A stretch of 64,000 bases of DNA from Blautia_A ammoniilytica (GCF_025566965.1 NZ_JAOQJL010000018.1:13630-77629), one strand, 5' to 3'; positions 26,190-34,886 are shown, counted from the first letter of the stretch. A program made the numbers and translations. The notes: generated by a model not told the origin, from the sequence alone.

Positions 26190-27475
26190 TGGCAGAAGCA
26201 AGACGCGTGATCCCGGATATAGACTTCAATGGGAAAAGCGCAAAGAAGTCGCTGGACGGTCTCACGGAGCAGATCGAATACGACGACGTGGCATCCGGAG
26301 CCAGCGACACGCTCTCTATTCAGGTCTTCAACAAAGACATGAAATTCTTAAAAGGCTGGCTGCCGAAGAAGGGAGACCGAATCACGGCCAGCCTCACCTT
26401 TAAGAATTGGACCAAAGAGGGGGCAGACAAAAAGCTATCATGCGGAGACTTTCTCCTGGATGAGATGAAGATGACCGGAGGTCCGCTCGTGGCCACGCTT
26501 GGAGGAATATCAATCCCGACAAACTCGGCCATCAAATCAACTAACAGGACAAAGACCTGGAAGAAAGTCAGCATTAAACAGATCGCCCAGGAGATCGCAA
26601 AGAGATACGGCCTGAAGCTCATCTTTGATGGACCGAACTACACCATCAAATCCATAGAGCAGACAGATAAAAGCGACAGCTCATTTTTATATGATTTGTG
26701 CAAGGATTACGGTCTCGGAATGAAAGTCTACAAGAGCAAAATCGTGATATGGGGGAAAAGCAAGTACGAAGGCAAAAAAGCCACGGCAACCATAAAGCGC
26801 GCAGACTTCATCGGGGATGATTGGGACTACACAGACACACTGGAAGGCACGTACACCGGAGCCCGGACGTCATATAAAAAGGGCAATGACAGCAAGGAAA
26901 TCAGCATCTATGTCGGACTGGTTGGAGAAAAAGCAAAAGGAGCCCGGACGCTGAAAATCAGCGAGCAGAGCGACAGCGAGAACGACGCCAGATACAAAGC
27001 TGCTGCCAAGGTCAACCTGGAGAACGAAAAAGCAACCGTACTCACAGGAACGATATTCGCAAGGCCAGAAATCGTGGCCGGAATCTGCGTAACCGTGAAA
27101 GACCTCGGCAAAGCAGACGGAAAATACTTCGTGGACGAAGTGAAGACCAAAGTATCAGACAGCGGAACCACACAAGAGATTCAGCTGCATAAGTGTCAGA
27201 AGCAGCTCAAAGGAGATCCGCCACCAGCGCCACCGGCGCCACCAGCACCAGCAAAGAAGACATACAAGGTCGGCGACATTGTAAACTTCCATGGCGGAAC
27301 ACACTACTACAGTTCATATCCAGGAGCGAGAGGCTACAGAGCAAGAGCAGGCAGGGCAAAGATAACGCTCGGACCTAACTGCAGAGGAAACGGCCATGCG
27401 CATCCATGGCACCTGATACACGTAGACAGCTCGTCGAACGTTTACGGATGGGTAGACGAGGGAACATTTGACTAG
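26189..27475 (+). CDS. Baseplate hub protein, gpD-like, with C-terminal SH3-like domain
   Basis: A 428-residue protein. Residues 1-345 follow the P2 late-control gpD / hub pattern (GLTEQIEYDDVASGASDTLSI, then YGLKLIFDG and the CKDYGLGMKVYKSKIVIW strand). A Pro/Ala linker (about 348-360) leads to a 70-residue domain that starts YKVGDIVNFHGGTHYYSSYPGA and looks like an SH3-type cell-wall or ligand-binding module. The hub connects tube to spike; the extra domain may touch peptidoglycan during infection. Confidence 0.85.
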   Translation: MAEARRVIPDIDFNGKSAKKSLDGLTEQIEYDDVASGASDTLSIQVFNKDMKFLKGWLPKKGDRITASLTFKNWTKEGADKKLSCGDFLLDEMKMTGGPLVATLGGISIPTNSAIKSTNRTKTWKKVSIKQIAQEIAKRYGLKLIFDGPNYTIKSIEQTDKSDSSFLYDLCKDYGLGMKVYKSKIVIWGKSKYEGKKATATIKRADFIGDDWDYTDTLEGTYTGARTSYKKGNDSKEISIYVGLVGEKAKGARTLKISEQSDSENDARYKAAAKVNLENEKATVLTGTIFARPEIVAGICVTVKDLGKADGKYFVDEVKTKVSDSGTTQEIQLHKCQKQLKGDPPPAPPAPPAPAKKTYKVGDIVNFHGGTHYYSSYPGARGYRARAGRAKITLGPNCRGNGHAHPWHLIHVDSSSNVYGWVDEGTFD

Positions 27476-27485
27476 GAGGTAAATC

Positions 27486-27911
27486 ATGGCAGACAGAACC
27501 ATCAGAATCGGGAAGGTCTCGTCCGTTGATTACGGAAGCGGAATGATTAAGGTCACATATCCGGATCTCGACAATTCCGTGACCGACGACCTCCCTTATT
27601 TAACATTCAACGATGAATACAAGATGCCGAAGGTCGGAGCCAGCGTGCTGGTCGTTCATCTTTCCAACGGATCCGCGATGGGAATCGTGGCCGGAACGTA
27701 CTGGAACAGCAGCCACAAACCACCGGTCAGCGGCAAAGGCGTATACAGAAAAGACCTAGCGCAGGCAATCGGTGAAGCCTTCCTGCAGTATTCAGGAGGC
27801 TCGCTGCAGATTCACGCGCCAGCAATCACGCTCGACGCTTCAAGGATCACACTGGCCACAAAGAGCGGAAGCATCACCGCGGCCGAAATCATCAATCACA
27901 TCAAAGGATAG
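27486..27911 (+). CDS. Baseplate assembly protein V (spike)
   Basis: A 141-residue protein with the gpV OB-fold pattern (RIGKVSSVDYGSGMIKVTYPD, VGASVLVVHLSNGSAMGIVAGTYW) followed by a short beta-helix-like stretch. It forms the trimeric needle at the tail tip. The gene follows the hub gene directly, as in other myophages. Confidence 0.85.
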   Translation: MADRTIRIGKVSSVDYGSGMIKVTYPDLDNSVTDDLPYLTFNDEYKMPKVGASVLVVHLSNGSAMGIVAGTYWNSSHKPPVSGKGVYRKDLAQAIGEAFLQYSGGSLQIHAPAITLDASRITLATKSGSITAAEIINHIKG

Positions 27912-27922
27912 GAGGTATTCAG

Positions 27923-28645
27923 ATGGCGACATACAAAGTCACAGCGAGGTCTGGGCTCCGCGTGAGAAGCAAGCCGAACGGAACCATCCTGACAGCAATG
28001 CCATACGGAACCACAGTATCCGGAGATGGGAAAAAGCAAGGCGGATGGTACCACGTAAAATACAAAGGAAGATGGGGCTGGTCTTATGGCCAATACCTGA
28101 AAACGGTCGCAGAGAAAAAGAAGACCGTGGCCAGCATTGCGGCCAAGAAGAAACCGGCCAAAAAGCCAAAGACGAAAAAAGCTAACAGCAAAAAGAAAAC
28201 AGACACCAAGAAGAAGACCGACGAATCAAAGAACCGCGCAAAAGCAAAAGGAACACTCGGCTGCTGGGGCACAGATCTGATATTCGAGGTCAATAGCAAG
28301 AAGATCCTGACAGCTAAAGATATCAAGGTATCGCAGGACTCCAGATGGACGAAGCACAACATCCTTCAGAACGTGCCGCGCGGAGAATTTAGCGGTCCGG
28401 ATACAATGGGCGTCACTCTTACCATCACGCTATCTGCAGAGCATGGCGTGAAGCCAAGAAGCATGGTCGAGAAGATCCGGAAAGCCAACCGGAGCGGACA
28501 GGTCGAATACCTGGTCATTGGAGGCAAAATCATGGGCTCTAATAAAATGGCAATCACAGCAACATCGGAGGCCTGGAACACGATCTACAACAAGGGCGAG
28601 CTTGTGAAAGCTAAGATCGACGTCACATTCATGGAATATTCATAA
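27923..28645 (+). CDS. SH3 domain fused to gpU-like tail protein
   Basis: A 240-residue protein in three parts: a bacterial SH3 domain at about 1-62 (YKVTARSGLRVRSKPNG...WYHVKYKGRWGWSYGQYL), a Lys/Ala-rich linker at about 66-112, and a gpU-like domain at 115-240 (LGCWGTDLIFEV and QVEYLVIGGKIMG). GpU-type proteins belong to the tail tube tip of P2-like phages. The SH3 domain probably binds cell wall. Fusions of this type are less usual than plain gpU. Confidence 0.75.
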   Translation: MATYKVTARSGLRVRSKPNGTILTAMPYGTTVSGDGKKQGGWYHVKYKGRWGWSYGQYLKTVAEKKKTVASIAAKKKPAKKPKTKKANSKKKTDTKKKTDESKNRAKAKGTLGCWGTDLIFEVNSKKILTAKDIKVSQDSRWTKHNILQNVPRGEFSGPDTMGVTLTITLSAEHGVKPRSMVEKIRKANRSGQVEYLVIGGKIMGSNKMAITATSEAWNTIYNKGELVKAKIDVTFMEYS

Positions 28646-28659
28646 GGGAGGGAATCTAA

Positions 28660-28968
28660 GTGGCTTTTATAAGAATTAACCAGATCAAAGACGCGGACGG
28701 TTCCATCGAACCGGATGAATTGGAACTGGCCAACGACATCATCGAAGCAATGATGATCACAAGAAAAGGATCTATCCCTGGAAGCCGGGGATACGGTCTT
28801 ACACAGATCTTTATTGACATGCCAGGGCCGGACGCAATCAACATGATCACAGTGGAGCTCGCAGAGGCGATGGACGAATACATACCAAGCCTGGAGCTTC
28901 AGGACATAAAAGGAACCCAGGACGAAGAAGGCGTGCTGGAGCTAGATATTTACTTAGGAAGGAGGTAA
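28660..28968 (+). CDS. Baseplate wedge protein, gp25/gpW-like
   Basis: A 102-residue protein with GTG start after AGGGAGGG. The pattern KGSIPGSRGYGLTQIFIDMPG followed by an LELDIYLGRR end fits the gp25-like lysozyme-fold wedge proteins of contractile machines. It initiates sheath assembly together with the J-like protein encoded next. Confidence 0.78.
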   Translation: MAFIRINQIKDADGSIEPDELELANDIIEAMMITRKGSIPGSRGYGLTQIFIDMPGPDAINMITVELAEAMDEYIPSLELQDIKGTQDEEGVLELDIYLGRR

Positions 28969-28975
28969 AAAGAGC

Positions 28976-30121
28976 ATGGCAATCGAACAGATCGAGAGAC
29001 TCCCGGACGTCAGCTTCATCGATGATGACATCAACCTGGATGGAATCCAGAAGCAGATGCTCCAGGACTACCAGGACAAATACATGGAGGAAACCGGAGA
29101 AGAAACCGTGCTGGACAGAGGCGAACCGATCGCCCTGATCTTATACGCCTGCAGCGTGCAGATTTACCAGATGTACATGTACGTCGATAGAGCCGGAAAG
29201 CAGAACCTTCTCAAGTACGCATTCGGAGCCTTCCTGGACAACCTGGCAGCGCTCAAGGGCATCGAGAGAACTGCTGCCAAGCCAGCGACCGTGACGATGC
29301 GCTTCACACTTTCAGAGGCGCAGACCGGAGCGATAGCAATCCCGGCCGGAACCAGAGTCACGGATGGCGAGGCATACTTCACGACCGATGAGTATGCGGA
29401 GATTAAAGCAGGAGAGACCACAGTCGACGTGGCCTGCACTTCCATCGAGACCGGCGTAGATCTGAATGGAATCCATGAGGGAGCCATCCAGACACTCGTG
29501 GATCCGATCCCGTACATAGAAAGCGTGACCAACATCACGGAAACAGATGGCGGCGCGGATCCGGAGAGCGACGAATCCCTGAAGGACAGAATCTACATCG
29601 CACCGTCCCGCTATTCAACAGCAGGAACCGAGGAAGCATATATCTACTGGGTAAAGACTTACAACAGCACCATCGCAGACGTCAAGGTTTCAAGTGATAA
29701 CCCAGGCGAGGTAGATATCGTATTCCTGATGAATGACGGAATACCAAGCCAGGAGATGATCACAGGGCTGACGAAGTACATCACGGATCCGAACATCCGG
29801 CCGCTGACTGACAAGGTCGTCGTGAAGGCGCCAACAGCGGTGAATTACAGCATCAGCCTGACCTATTATATCAATTCTTCAGATTCAGGATCCGTGGCAA
29901 CAATCCAGAGCGAGGTCGCCAAGGCAGTGGATGACTTCGTAACCTGGCAGCAGTCCAAGATCGGCCGAGACATCAACAGCTCGGAGCTGATCAAGAGAGT
30001 GACTGCAGCAGGAGCCAAGAGGGTAGAGATTAAGAGTCCGGTCTTTCAGAAGATCGGCGGCACTTCCATCGCGTACTGCACAAGCAAGAACATGACATAC
30101 GGAGGTGTTGAGGATGATTGA
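28976..30121 (+). CDS. Baseplate J-like wedge protein
   Basis: A 381-residue protein typical of baseplate J proteins: LKGIERTAAKPATVTMRFTL near residue 95, AIPAGTRVTDGEAYF near 120, and DIVFLMNDGIPSQEM near 245. It builds the wedge ring around the hub. Its stop overlaps the start region of the next gene. Confidence 0.9.
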   Translation: MAIEQIERLPDVSFIDDDINLDGIQKQMLQDYQDKYMEETGEETVLDRGEPIALILYACSVQIYQMYMYVDRAGKQNLLKYAFGAFLDNLAALKGIERTAAKPATVTMRFTLSEAQTGAIAIPAGTRVTDGEAYFTTDEYAEIKAGETTVDVACTSIETGVDLNGIHEGAIQTLVDPIPYIESVTNITETDGGADPESDESLKDRIYIAPSRYSTAGTEEAYIYWVKTYNSTIADVKVSSDNPGEVDIVFLMNDGIPSQEMITGLTKYITDPNIRPLTDKVVVKAPTAVNYSISLTYYINSSDSGSVATIQSEVAKAVDDFVTWQQSKIGRDINSSELIKRVTAAGAKRVEIKSPVFQKIGGTSIAYCTSKNMTYGGVEDD

Positions 30122-31019
30122 TATTAGAAACGGAGAGCTCGCAGACCTCTGGCCGGATGAGACAAGTCCGGAATTTAAGAGCATAAGCTACGCGCTGCAC
30201 ATGGCAATTATTAGAATGCTGGAAAAAGCTGCAGGCGTAGGCAGCTCCTGCGACATCGACCACCTGGCAGAATCCACGCTGGACTACCTGGCCGTGGAGA
30301 TGCGAGCCATGTACTACGACCAGGGCGCAGACATCGAGACAAAGCGCTCAATCATAAAGAACACGCTCAAGTGGTACACACAAGCCGGAACGGTCAAAGC
30401 AACAGAGGAACTGATCGCCTCAGTGTTCGGAGGCGATGCGAGACTGATCGAGTGGTTCGACTTTACCGAGCCGCCGATCGAAGCAAACACATTCGATGTG
30501 GAGACGGAGGCGCTGATGACAAAGGACATCATCAACGAGCTGACCTCGGTCATTAAAAAGGTCAAGAATTCAAAGTCCCATATTCGAAGGGTGACCGTGC
30601 TGCGAGAACTCCACTCAGCAGCAACCATGGCCACCTGCATCACAGCAATAAATGAATGCACCGTGAGCAATCACGAGATATCAGATACAGACGCAACCGA
30701 AGGAATGAACGTGGCAGCAGTCGCCGCACCGGTTACAGAGACCTACGCTCTGAATACCACAGCAGGAGACGTCCAGGCTACGGCCGGAGCATTTATCGCA
30801 AGTGCAACCGGTACCGAAGGAAGCACATACGTCCTGAATGATAATCAGGGAGCCACGGAGGCATCCGGCATCATCGATGTCGGGCCAGTCAATGCATCAG
30901 AGGAAAGCACCCACGCGCTGAACGCAGAAACCGGCAAAGCGGACCTCTCACAAAGCGAAAGAGCAGCCATGAGAGCAAACATCGACTATCAGACAACAAC
31001 AGTCATAAAGGAGGAATAA
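30114..31019 (+). CDS. Tail protein I-like baseplate protein
   Basis: A 301-residue protein. The first 190 residues fit tail protein I (LWPDETSPEFKSISYALHMA, CDIDHLAESTLDYLAVEM, KWYTQAGTVKATEEL, AFGG-like FGGDARLIEW). The C-terminal 110 residues are Ala/Thr/Glu-rich and low in complexity, and might link to the fibre encoded next. The ATG at 30114, after GGAGGTG, is preferred over 30105. Confidence 0.82.
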   Translation: MIDIRNGELADLWPDETSPEFKSISYALHMAIIRMLEKAAGVGSSCDIDHLAESTLDYLAVEMRAMYYDQGADIETKRSIIKNTLKWYTQAGTVKATEELIASVFGGDARLIEWFDFTEPPIEANTFDVETEALMTKDIINELTSVIKKVKNSKSHIRRVTVLRELHSAATMATCITAINECTVSNHEISDTDATEGMNVAAVAAPVTETYALNTTAGDVQATAGAFIASATGTEGSTYVLNDNQGATEASGIIDVGPVNASEESTHALNAETGKADLSQSERAAMRANIDYQTTTVIKEE

Positions 31020-31023
31020 ATCA

Positions 31024-32970
31024 ATGCTTATTTGGAATCCAAGTAAACTGACCACAAAAGGAAAAGCGCTCCTGGCAAAAGCCCAGGCGGGCAGATGCAC
31101 AATCAAGATCACGAAGGCGCAGACCGGATCCGGTCAGTACAGCTCCGGAGAGGCAACAGACACCAGAACGTCACTCAAGGCACCAGTGCAGACACTGCCA
31201 ATCCACAGCAAAGAGATCCAGAACGGAAGTACACTCGTTCTGAAGGTAGCGATCACAAATAAGACCAGCGACACGGACGTCCTGAAATCAGGATACGAAA
31301 TCCGCGAGTTCGGTATTTTTGCACAGGATCCGGACGACGGCGAAATCTTATACAGCATCGCAACCGCAAGCACCAGCGACTACATGCCAGCATACAATGG
31401 CGTGATCCCGTCCGTCATTTCCATGAGTTACTACCTGGAGGTAGCCAACGCATCAAGCGTCACAATCGTGACCGCAGGAGGCCTGGCACTTCAGAGCGAC
31501 CTGGAAGCACTGGCAGACAGAGTAACCATCATCGAACAGGCAGCCGTGAAGAAATACGGAGCCAGGAAGAAAGTCGGCCAGCAGAGCTGCGGCGCAGAGA
31601 GCTGGGAGAGACTCGGTGGAGCTGTCGGCCTTACAGCCAAGGCAGCAGTCGGAACCGGAGACGTCCAGAACGACTTCATGAAGTCGGTATATCCATACAA
31701 TGCCTGCAGACCGTGCAACCTTTCAGAAGACAGAAAAGTCACCGCGTACCTGGGAGACGCCAACTTCTCCTGGACCGGAGACAACGGAGACGTCATGCTG
31801 GAAATGCCGCTCTGCTATACATCCCGCTACTTTGAGACGGATAGCGACGGAGTAGAGTGGGAATACCGCTGGGTATCATCTGCACCGGTGGATGGCCTGC
31901 ACGTCAACCCTGCATTCACAGACGGAAGCAGCATCAGCGACAAGATCTACATCCCAATCTTCAACGGATCTGCAGGAAAAGATGCAGCCACAGGAGCCAA
32001 GGACGTCATCCGTTCGATTGCCGGAGCGACACCGCTCACAGAGGCAACCAGGGCAACCTTCAGAACCCGCAGCCGCAACAAAGGCGAAGGCTGGCAGCTT
32101 GACGATGTATGGAACATGTTCCTGCTCGACCATTTATTTATAATCATGTTCGCAGGAACCCAGGCGCAGAGAATCCTCGGATCCGGACGTACCGAATTCA
32201 GAGAGAGTGGAGACGACAAGGCCCTGAAAGCCAAGACAGGAACCAACTGCATCACAATCGCAAGCGACAGAGCTGCGCAGTTCTTCGTAGGACAGCAGAT
32301 CGCCATCGGAACAGCACTCTGGAATCATTCAGTATTATGGGGCAGAACGATCACGGCATTCAAGGCGTCAACAGAGGTGGAAGCAGCGACAGAAATCTAC
32401 TTCGACGGAGATCCGGTGAATATCGCAGTCGGAAATGTAATCTGGTCATGCGTTCAGAAGACCGGTGAGACAACCGCAATGAAATGCCCGAACGGATGCC
32501 TGGAAAATCCCGAAGGGCCTACCGGAACCAAACTCTCCGGAAGACGTGCAGTCCGTTTCTTATGGATCGAGGACTGGTTCGGTAACATGTGGCAGTTCCG
32601 CGACGGAGTCAACATCAAGAACCGCCAGCACTACTGCTGCAATAAGCGTGCAAGCTACGCAGACGACACATACACCGGAGACTACCAGAAGCTCGGCTAC
32701 GTATGCCCGACAAATGAAGGCTACATCAAAAAGATGGGATTCGACAGCCTGCATCCGGAGTACGAAATGCCGGTAGAAGTAGGAGGCGGAGCAGACAGCT
32801 ACGTCGGAGACTATTACTATTCCTCCGAAGGAGGAACGCTGGTGCTCTCTGGCGCTGGCGTGAACAACGGTCCGGATGCCGGCCCTTTCTACCGGAACTG
32901 TAACAACGGTACGGGTAATCTGAGCTGGGGCATCGGCGGTCGCCCTCATTGCCGCAAGGCTGCCATTTAA
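31024..32970 (+). CDS. Tail fibre/adhesin, target of the diversity-generating retroelement
   Basis: A 648-residue protein. Residues 1-160 resemble the tail-collar fibre N-terminal region that docks to the baseplate (LTTKGKALLAKAQAG, IREFGIFAQDPDDGEILYSIA). The C-terminal part, from about 400, has the W- and C-rich pattern of the formylglycine-generating-enzyme/C-type lectin fold (RRAVRFLWIEDWFGNMWQFRDG, then YPEYEM-like). The last 43 residues contain the variable repeat VR and end in HCRKAAI. Adenine-directed mutagenesis would alter up to 16 codons on the ligand-binding face, so this is very likely the receptor-binding protein. Confidence 0.9.
   Translation: MLIWNPSKLTTKGKALLAKAQAGRCTIKITKAQTGSGQYSSGEATDTRTSLKAPVQTLPIHSKEIQNGSTLVLKVAITNKTSDTDVLKSGYEIREFGIFAQDPDDGEILYSIATASTSDYMPAYNGVIPSVISMSYYLEVANASSVTIVTAGGLALQSDLEALADRVTIIEQAAVKKYGARKKVGQQSCGAESWERLGGAVGLTAKAAVGTGDVQNDFMKSVYPYNACRPCNLSEDRKVTAYLGDANFSWTGDNGDVMLEMPLCYTSRYFETDSDGVEWEYRWVSSAPVDGLHVNPAFTDGSSISDKIYIPIFNGSAGKDAATGAKDVIRSIAGATPLTEATRATFRTRSRNKGEGWQLDDVWNMFLLDHLFIIMFAGTQAQRILGSGRTEFRESGDDKALKAKTGTNCITIASDRAAQFFVGQQIAIGTALWNHSVLWGRTITAFKASTEVEAATEIYFDGDPVNIAVGNVIWSCVQKTGETTAMKCPNGCLENPEGPTGTKLSGRRAVRFLWIEDWFGNMWQFRDGVNIKNRQHYCCNKRASYADDTYTGDYQKLGYVCPTNEGYIKKMGFDSLHPEYEMPVEVGGGADSYVGDYYYSSEGGTLVLSGAGVNNGPDAGPFYRNCNNGTGNLSWGIGGRPHCRKAAI
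32838..32945 (+). repeat. DGR variable repeat (VR)
   Basis: A 108-bp stretch that matches TR (33097-33204) at a constant offset of 259 bases. There are nine differences, at 32845, 32857, 32858, 32872, 32875, 32883, 32924, 32929 and 32930, and TR has A at all nine. Six change residues (I608L, N612G, T617P, N618D, N634S, N636G relative to TR) and one is silent in G620. The last 15 bases (32931-32945) are GC-rich and identical, like the initiation-of-mutagenic-homing region. Confidence 0.93.
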
Positions 32971-32977
32971 AGGGGGA

Positions 32978-32999
32978 CCGGGGGAACTTTATCCCCCGG
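32978..32999 (+). other. Hairpin after VR
   Basis: A perfect 7-bp GC stem (CCGGGGG at 32978-32984, CCCCCGG at 32993-32999) with an 8-base loop, 8 bases after the fibre stop codon and 33 bases after the end of VR. In the Bordetella phage DGR a hairpin shortly after VR is needed for efficient retargeting. It has no T run, so it is a poor terminator. Confidence 0.6.
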
Positions 33000-33027
33000 A
33001 ACTACCGGCAGCATAACTGAAAAATAG

Positions 33028-33053
33028 GCAGGCGCAAAGACGAAGGCGCCTGC
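33028..33053 (+). other. Hairpin between VR and TR
   Basis: A perfect 8-bp stem (33028-33035 with 33046-33053) with a 10-base loop lies 44 bases before TR. An alternative outer stem pairs 33007-33013 with 33051-33057. It may be part of the structured RNA that carries TR and primes the reverse transcriptase, or a transcription signal. Confidence 0.5.
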
Positions 33054-33096
33054 TGCCAATAAATAAAACTAAACACAGGGAGCGCAACTGCGCGCG

Positions 33097-33204
33097 GCTG
33101 GTGATCTCTGGCGCTAACGTGAACAACGGTACGAATGCCGGACCTTTCTACCGGAACTGTAACAACGGTACGGGTAATCTGAACTGGAACATCGGCGGTC
33201 GCCC
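33097..33204 (+). repeat. DGR template repeat (TR)
   Basis: A 108-bp non-coding copy of the fibre gene's 3' codons. It has 26 adenines; nine differ in VR, while none of the 82 other bases differ. Read in the VR frame it is rich in AAC/AAT (10 Asn codons), the design that lets A-to-N changes give many residues but no stop codons at AAY. After 33204 it diverges from VR (A at 33205 faces T, then unrelated) and meets a stop TAG at 33212-33214. The RNA copied from here should be the template for mutagenic cDNA. Confidence 0.93.
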
Positions 33205-33384
33205 ACTTTGTTAGATTCTCGATTTTTTATGGCATCATCGATTTATTCGTTAAGATAATGCCGCAGGTGCGCTTCCTTACCCCTTGGTAAAAATAGGCCG
33301 CGAATGGCGCTGGTTAGTACGCCAGGAATGGAGCTGGAAAGTCAGCGAGGCTAACAAAGAGAGTCTGAAAGGAGATATCCATTC

Positions 33385-34539
33385 ATGGAAGATACACAAA
33401 AGCAAGACAAGCTACCACCAATCAAATACACGAAGCGAGTCGGTCACTTATTCGAGCACGTCCGAGACATCGACAACCTGAAGGAAGCGATCAAGGACGC
33501 GGCGAGACATAAGCGGAAGCGCAAAGAGGTCCAGAAGGTCCTGGAGGACATCGATGGACACGCGCTGGAGCTGCAGAGGATGCTGGATGAGGAAACCTTC
33601 ATACCAGCCAAGTACACAATGCGACGAATCAACGATGGCATTCAGAAGAAGACCAGAGACATCGCAATCCCGCGATTCTGGCCAGATCAGTGTGTACATC
33701 ACGCATTCGTTCGCATTTTCAAACAGATCGTTCTGCATAGCGCCTATCCGTTCAGCTGCGGATGCGTACCGGGAAAAGGAACGCACGGAGCAAAGACCGC
33801 GATCGAGAAGTGGATCAGGAAGGATCCGAAGCATACCAAGTACGTTCTGAAGCTGGACGTCCGAAAATGCTATCCAACCATGAACCACGAAGAACTCCGG
33901 AAGAAGCTGCAACGCAGGATAAAAGATAAGAAGTTCCTGCGCCTGGCAGATCGGATCATCGCGAGCTTTCAACAGCCGATGGCAACGCACGAAAGACTGC
34001 TGCCGGAGACCGATGCGGTAGGCATCCCGGTCGGGCTCTTTACCTCGCCATGGTTCTGTAACTTTTTCTTTCAGGACATCGACCACAAGGTCGCCGAGAA
34101 AACCGGAACCGCGCACAACGTGAGATACGTGGATGACATGGTCTTGTTTGATTCAAGCAAACGACGACTGCACAAAGCTCTCGAATTCATCGAAGCCGAA
34201 GTAAAAGCCACGAAGCAGACCGTCAAGGATAATTGGCAGGTTTTTATATTGAGTAAGCGCCCGCTTGACTTCTTAGGTTTCAAGTTCCATCCGAACAAGA
34301 CAACCATCAGGAAGTCGATCATGCTAAGGATTAGCCGGAAAGCCAGGACGATCGCCAGAGCTGCATACGCATCCATCCGGAACGCGCACGCCATGGTTTC
34401 ATACATCGGATACATCGTGAATTCAGACAGCCAGCACTTCTATGAGAAGTGGGTGCGGCCGTTTGTTAATATTAAGCATCTGAAAGGAGTAATCGCTGAT
34501 GAAGACAGAAAGCAACATCAGGCCTGCGTCGAAGTTTGA
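33385..34539 (+). CDS. DGR reverse transcriptase
   Basis: A 384-residue reverse transcriptase without maturase or endonuclease domain, the size of DGR enzymes. Visible motifs: RDIAIPRFWPDQCVHHAF (about 90-107), KLD158VRKCYP (motif A), GIPVG217LFTSP222WF (motif B region), Y248-V-D-D251 (active site) and RPLDFLGFKF. DGR enzymes usually have (I/V/L)GxxxSQ where this one has VGLFTSP, a departure at the Gln. It starts 181 bases after TR following GAAAGGAGATATCC. It copies TR RNA with errors at adenines, and the cDNA replaces VR in the fibre gene. Confidence 0.9.
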   Translation: MEDTQKQDKLPPIKYTKRVGHLFEHVRDIDNLKEAIKDAARHKRKRKEVQKVLEDIDGHALELQRMLDEETFIPAKYTMRRINDGIQKKTRDIAIPRFWPDQCVHHAFVRIFKQIVLHSAYPFSCGCVPGKGTHGAKTAIEKWIRKDPKHTKYVLKLDVRKCYPTMNHEELRKKLQRRIKDKKFLRLADRIIASFQQPMATHERLLPETDAVGIPVGLFTSPWFCNFFFQDIDHKVAEKTGTAHNVRYVDDMVLFDSSKRRLHKALEFIEAEVKATKQTVKDNWQVFILSKRPLDFLGFKFHPNKTTIRKSIMLRISRKARTIARAAYASIRNAHAMVSYIGYIVNSDSQHFYEKWVRPFVNIKHLKGVIADEDRKQHQACVEV

Positions 34540-34885
34540 AATTGAGGCGCTCCCGCCAATCGAAGGAAGATCCTGCACCGTCATTTTATATGACAATATC
34601 CAGGGACCATTCACACGCCAGGCTTCAGGAGAAGACCAGGAGCCACAGGAATACTTCACATTTGACCGCTACACAGTAGACACAATCTACAGAGAAGGCC
34701 TCGCTGCAGCAGTCGCAGCAGACACAGAGACCTGGATCCAGAATGCCAAGGAGGCGGAAGCATCCGGAGAACAGCCATCAGAGCTGGAAATCCTGACAAA
34801 GACCGTCACAAAGCAGCAGGCTCAGATCGAGTCGATCAACCAGAGCGTCGATGACATCACGCTCGCGATTCTTGGAGGTGAGTAA
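34499..34885 (+). CDS. Hypothetical tail-associated protein
   Basis: A 128-residue acidic protein overlapping the end of the reverse transcriptase gene by 41 bases, with AAAGGAG upstream. A beta-rich first half (GRSCTVILYDNIQGP) is followed by helices and a coiled-coil-like end (KTVTKQQAQIESINQSVDDI). Proteins of this type often precede XkdX in Firmicute prophages. It does not look like the basic four-helix Avd accessory protein of DGRs. Confidence 0.6.
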   Translation: MKTESNIRPASKFEIEALPPIEGRSCTVILYDNIQGPFTRQASGEDQEPQEYFTFDRYTVDTIYREGLAAAVAADTETWIQNAKEAEASGEQPSELEILTKTVTKQQAQIESINQSVDDITLAILGGE

Positions 34886-34886
34886 A

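Noticed and set aside
32946..32947. Tenth A-to-N change at the end of VR
   Set aside because: TR A33205 faces T32946, but the sequences diverge directly after, so this position cannot be told from the end of the repeat and was left out of the count.
33284..33481. 65-codon ORF before the RT as an Avd accessory gene
   Set aside because: It runs into the RT gene in another frame, is Trp/Ser-rich rather than a basic four-helix protein, and has no ribosome binding site.
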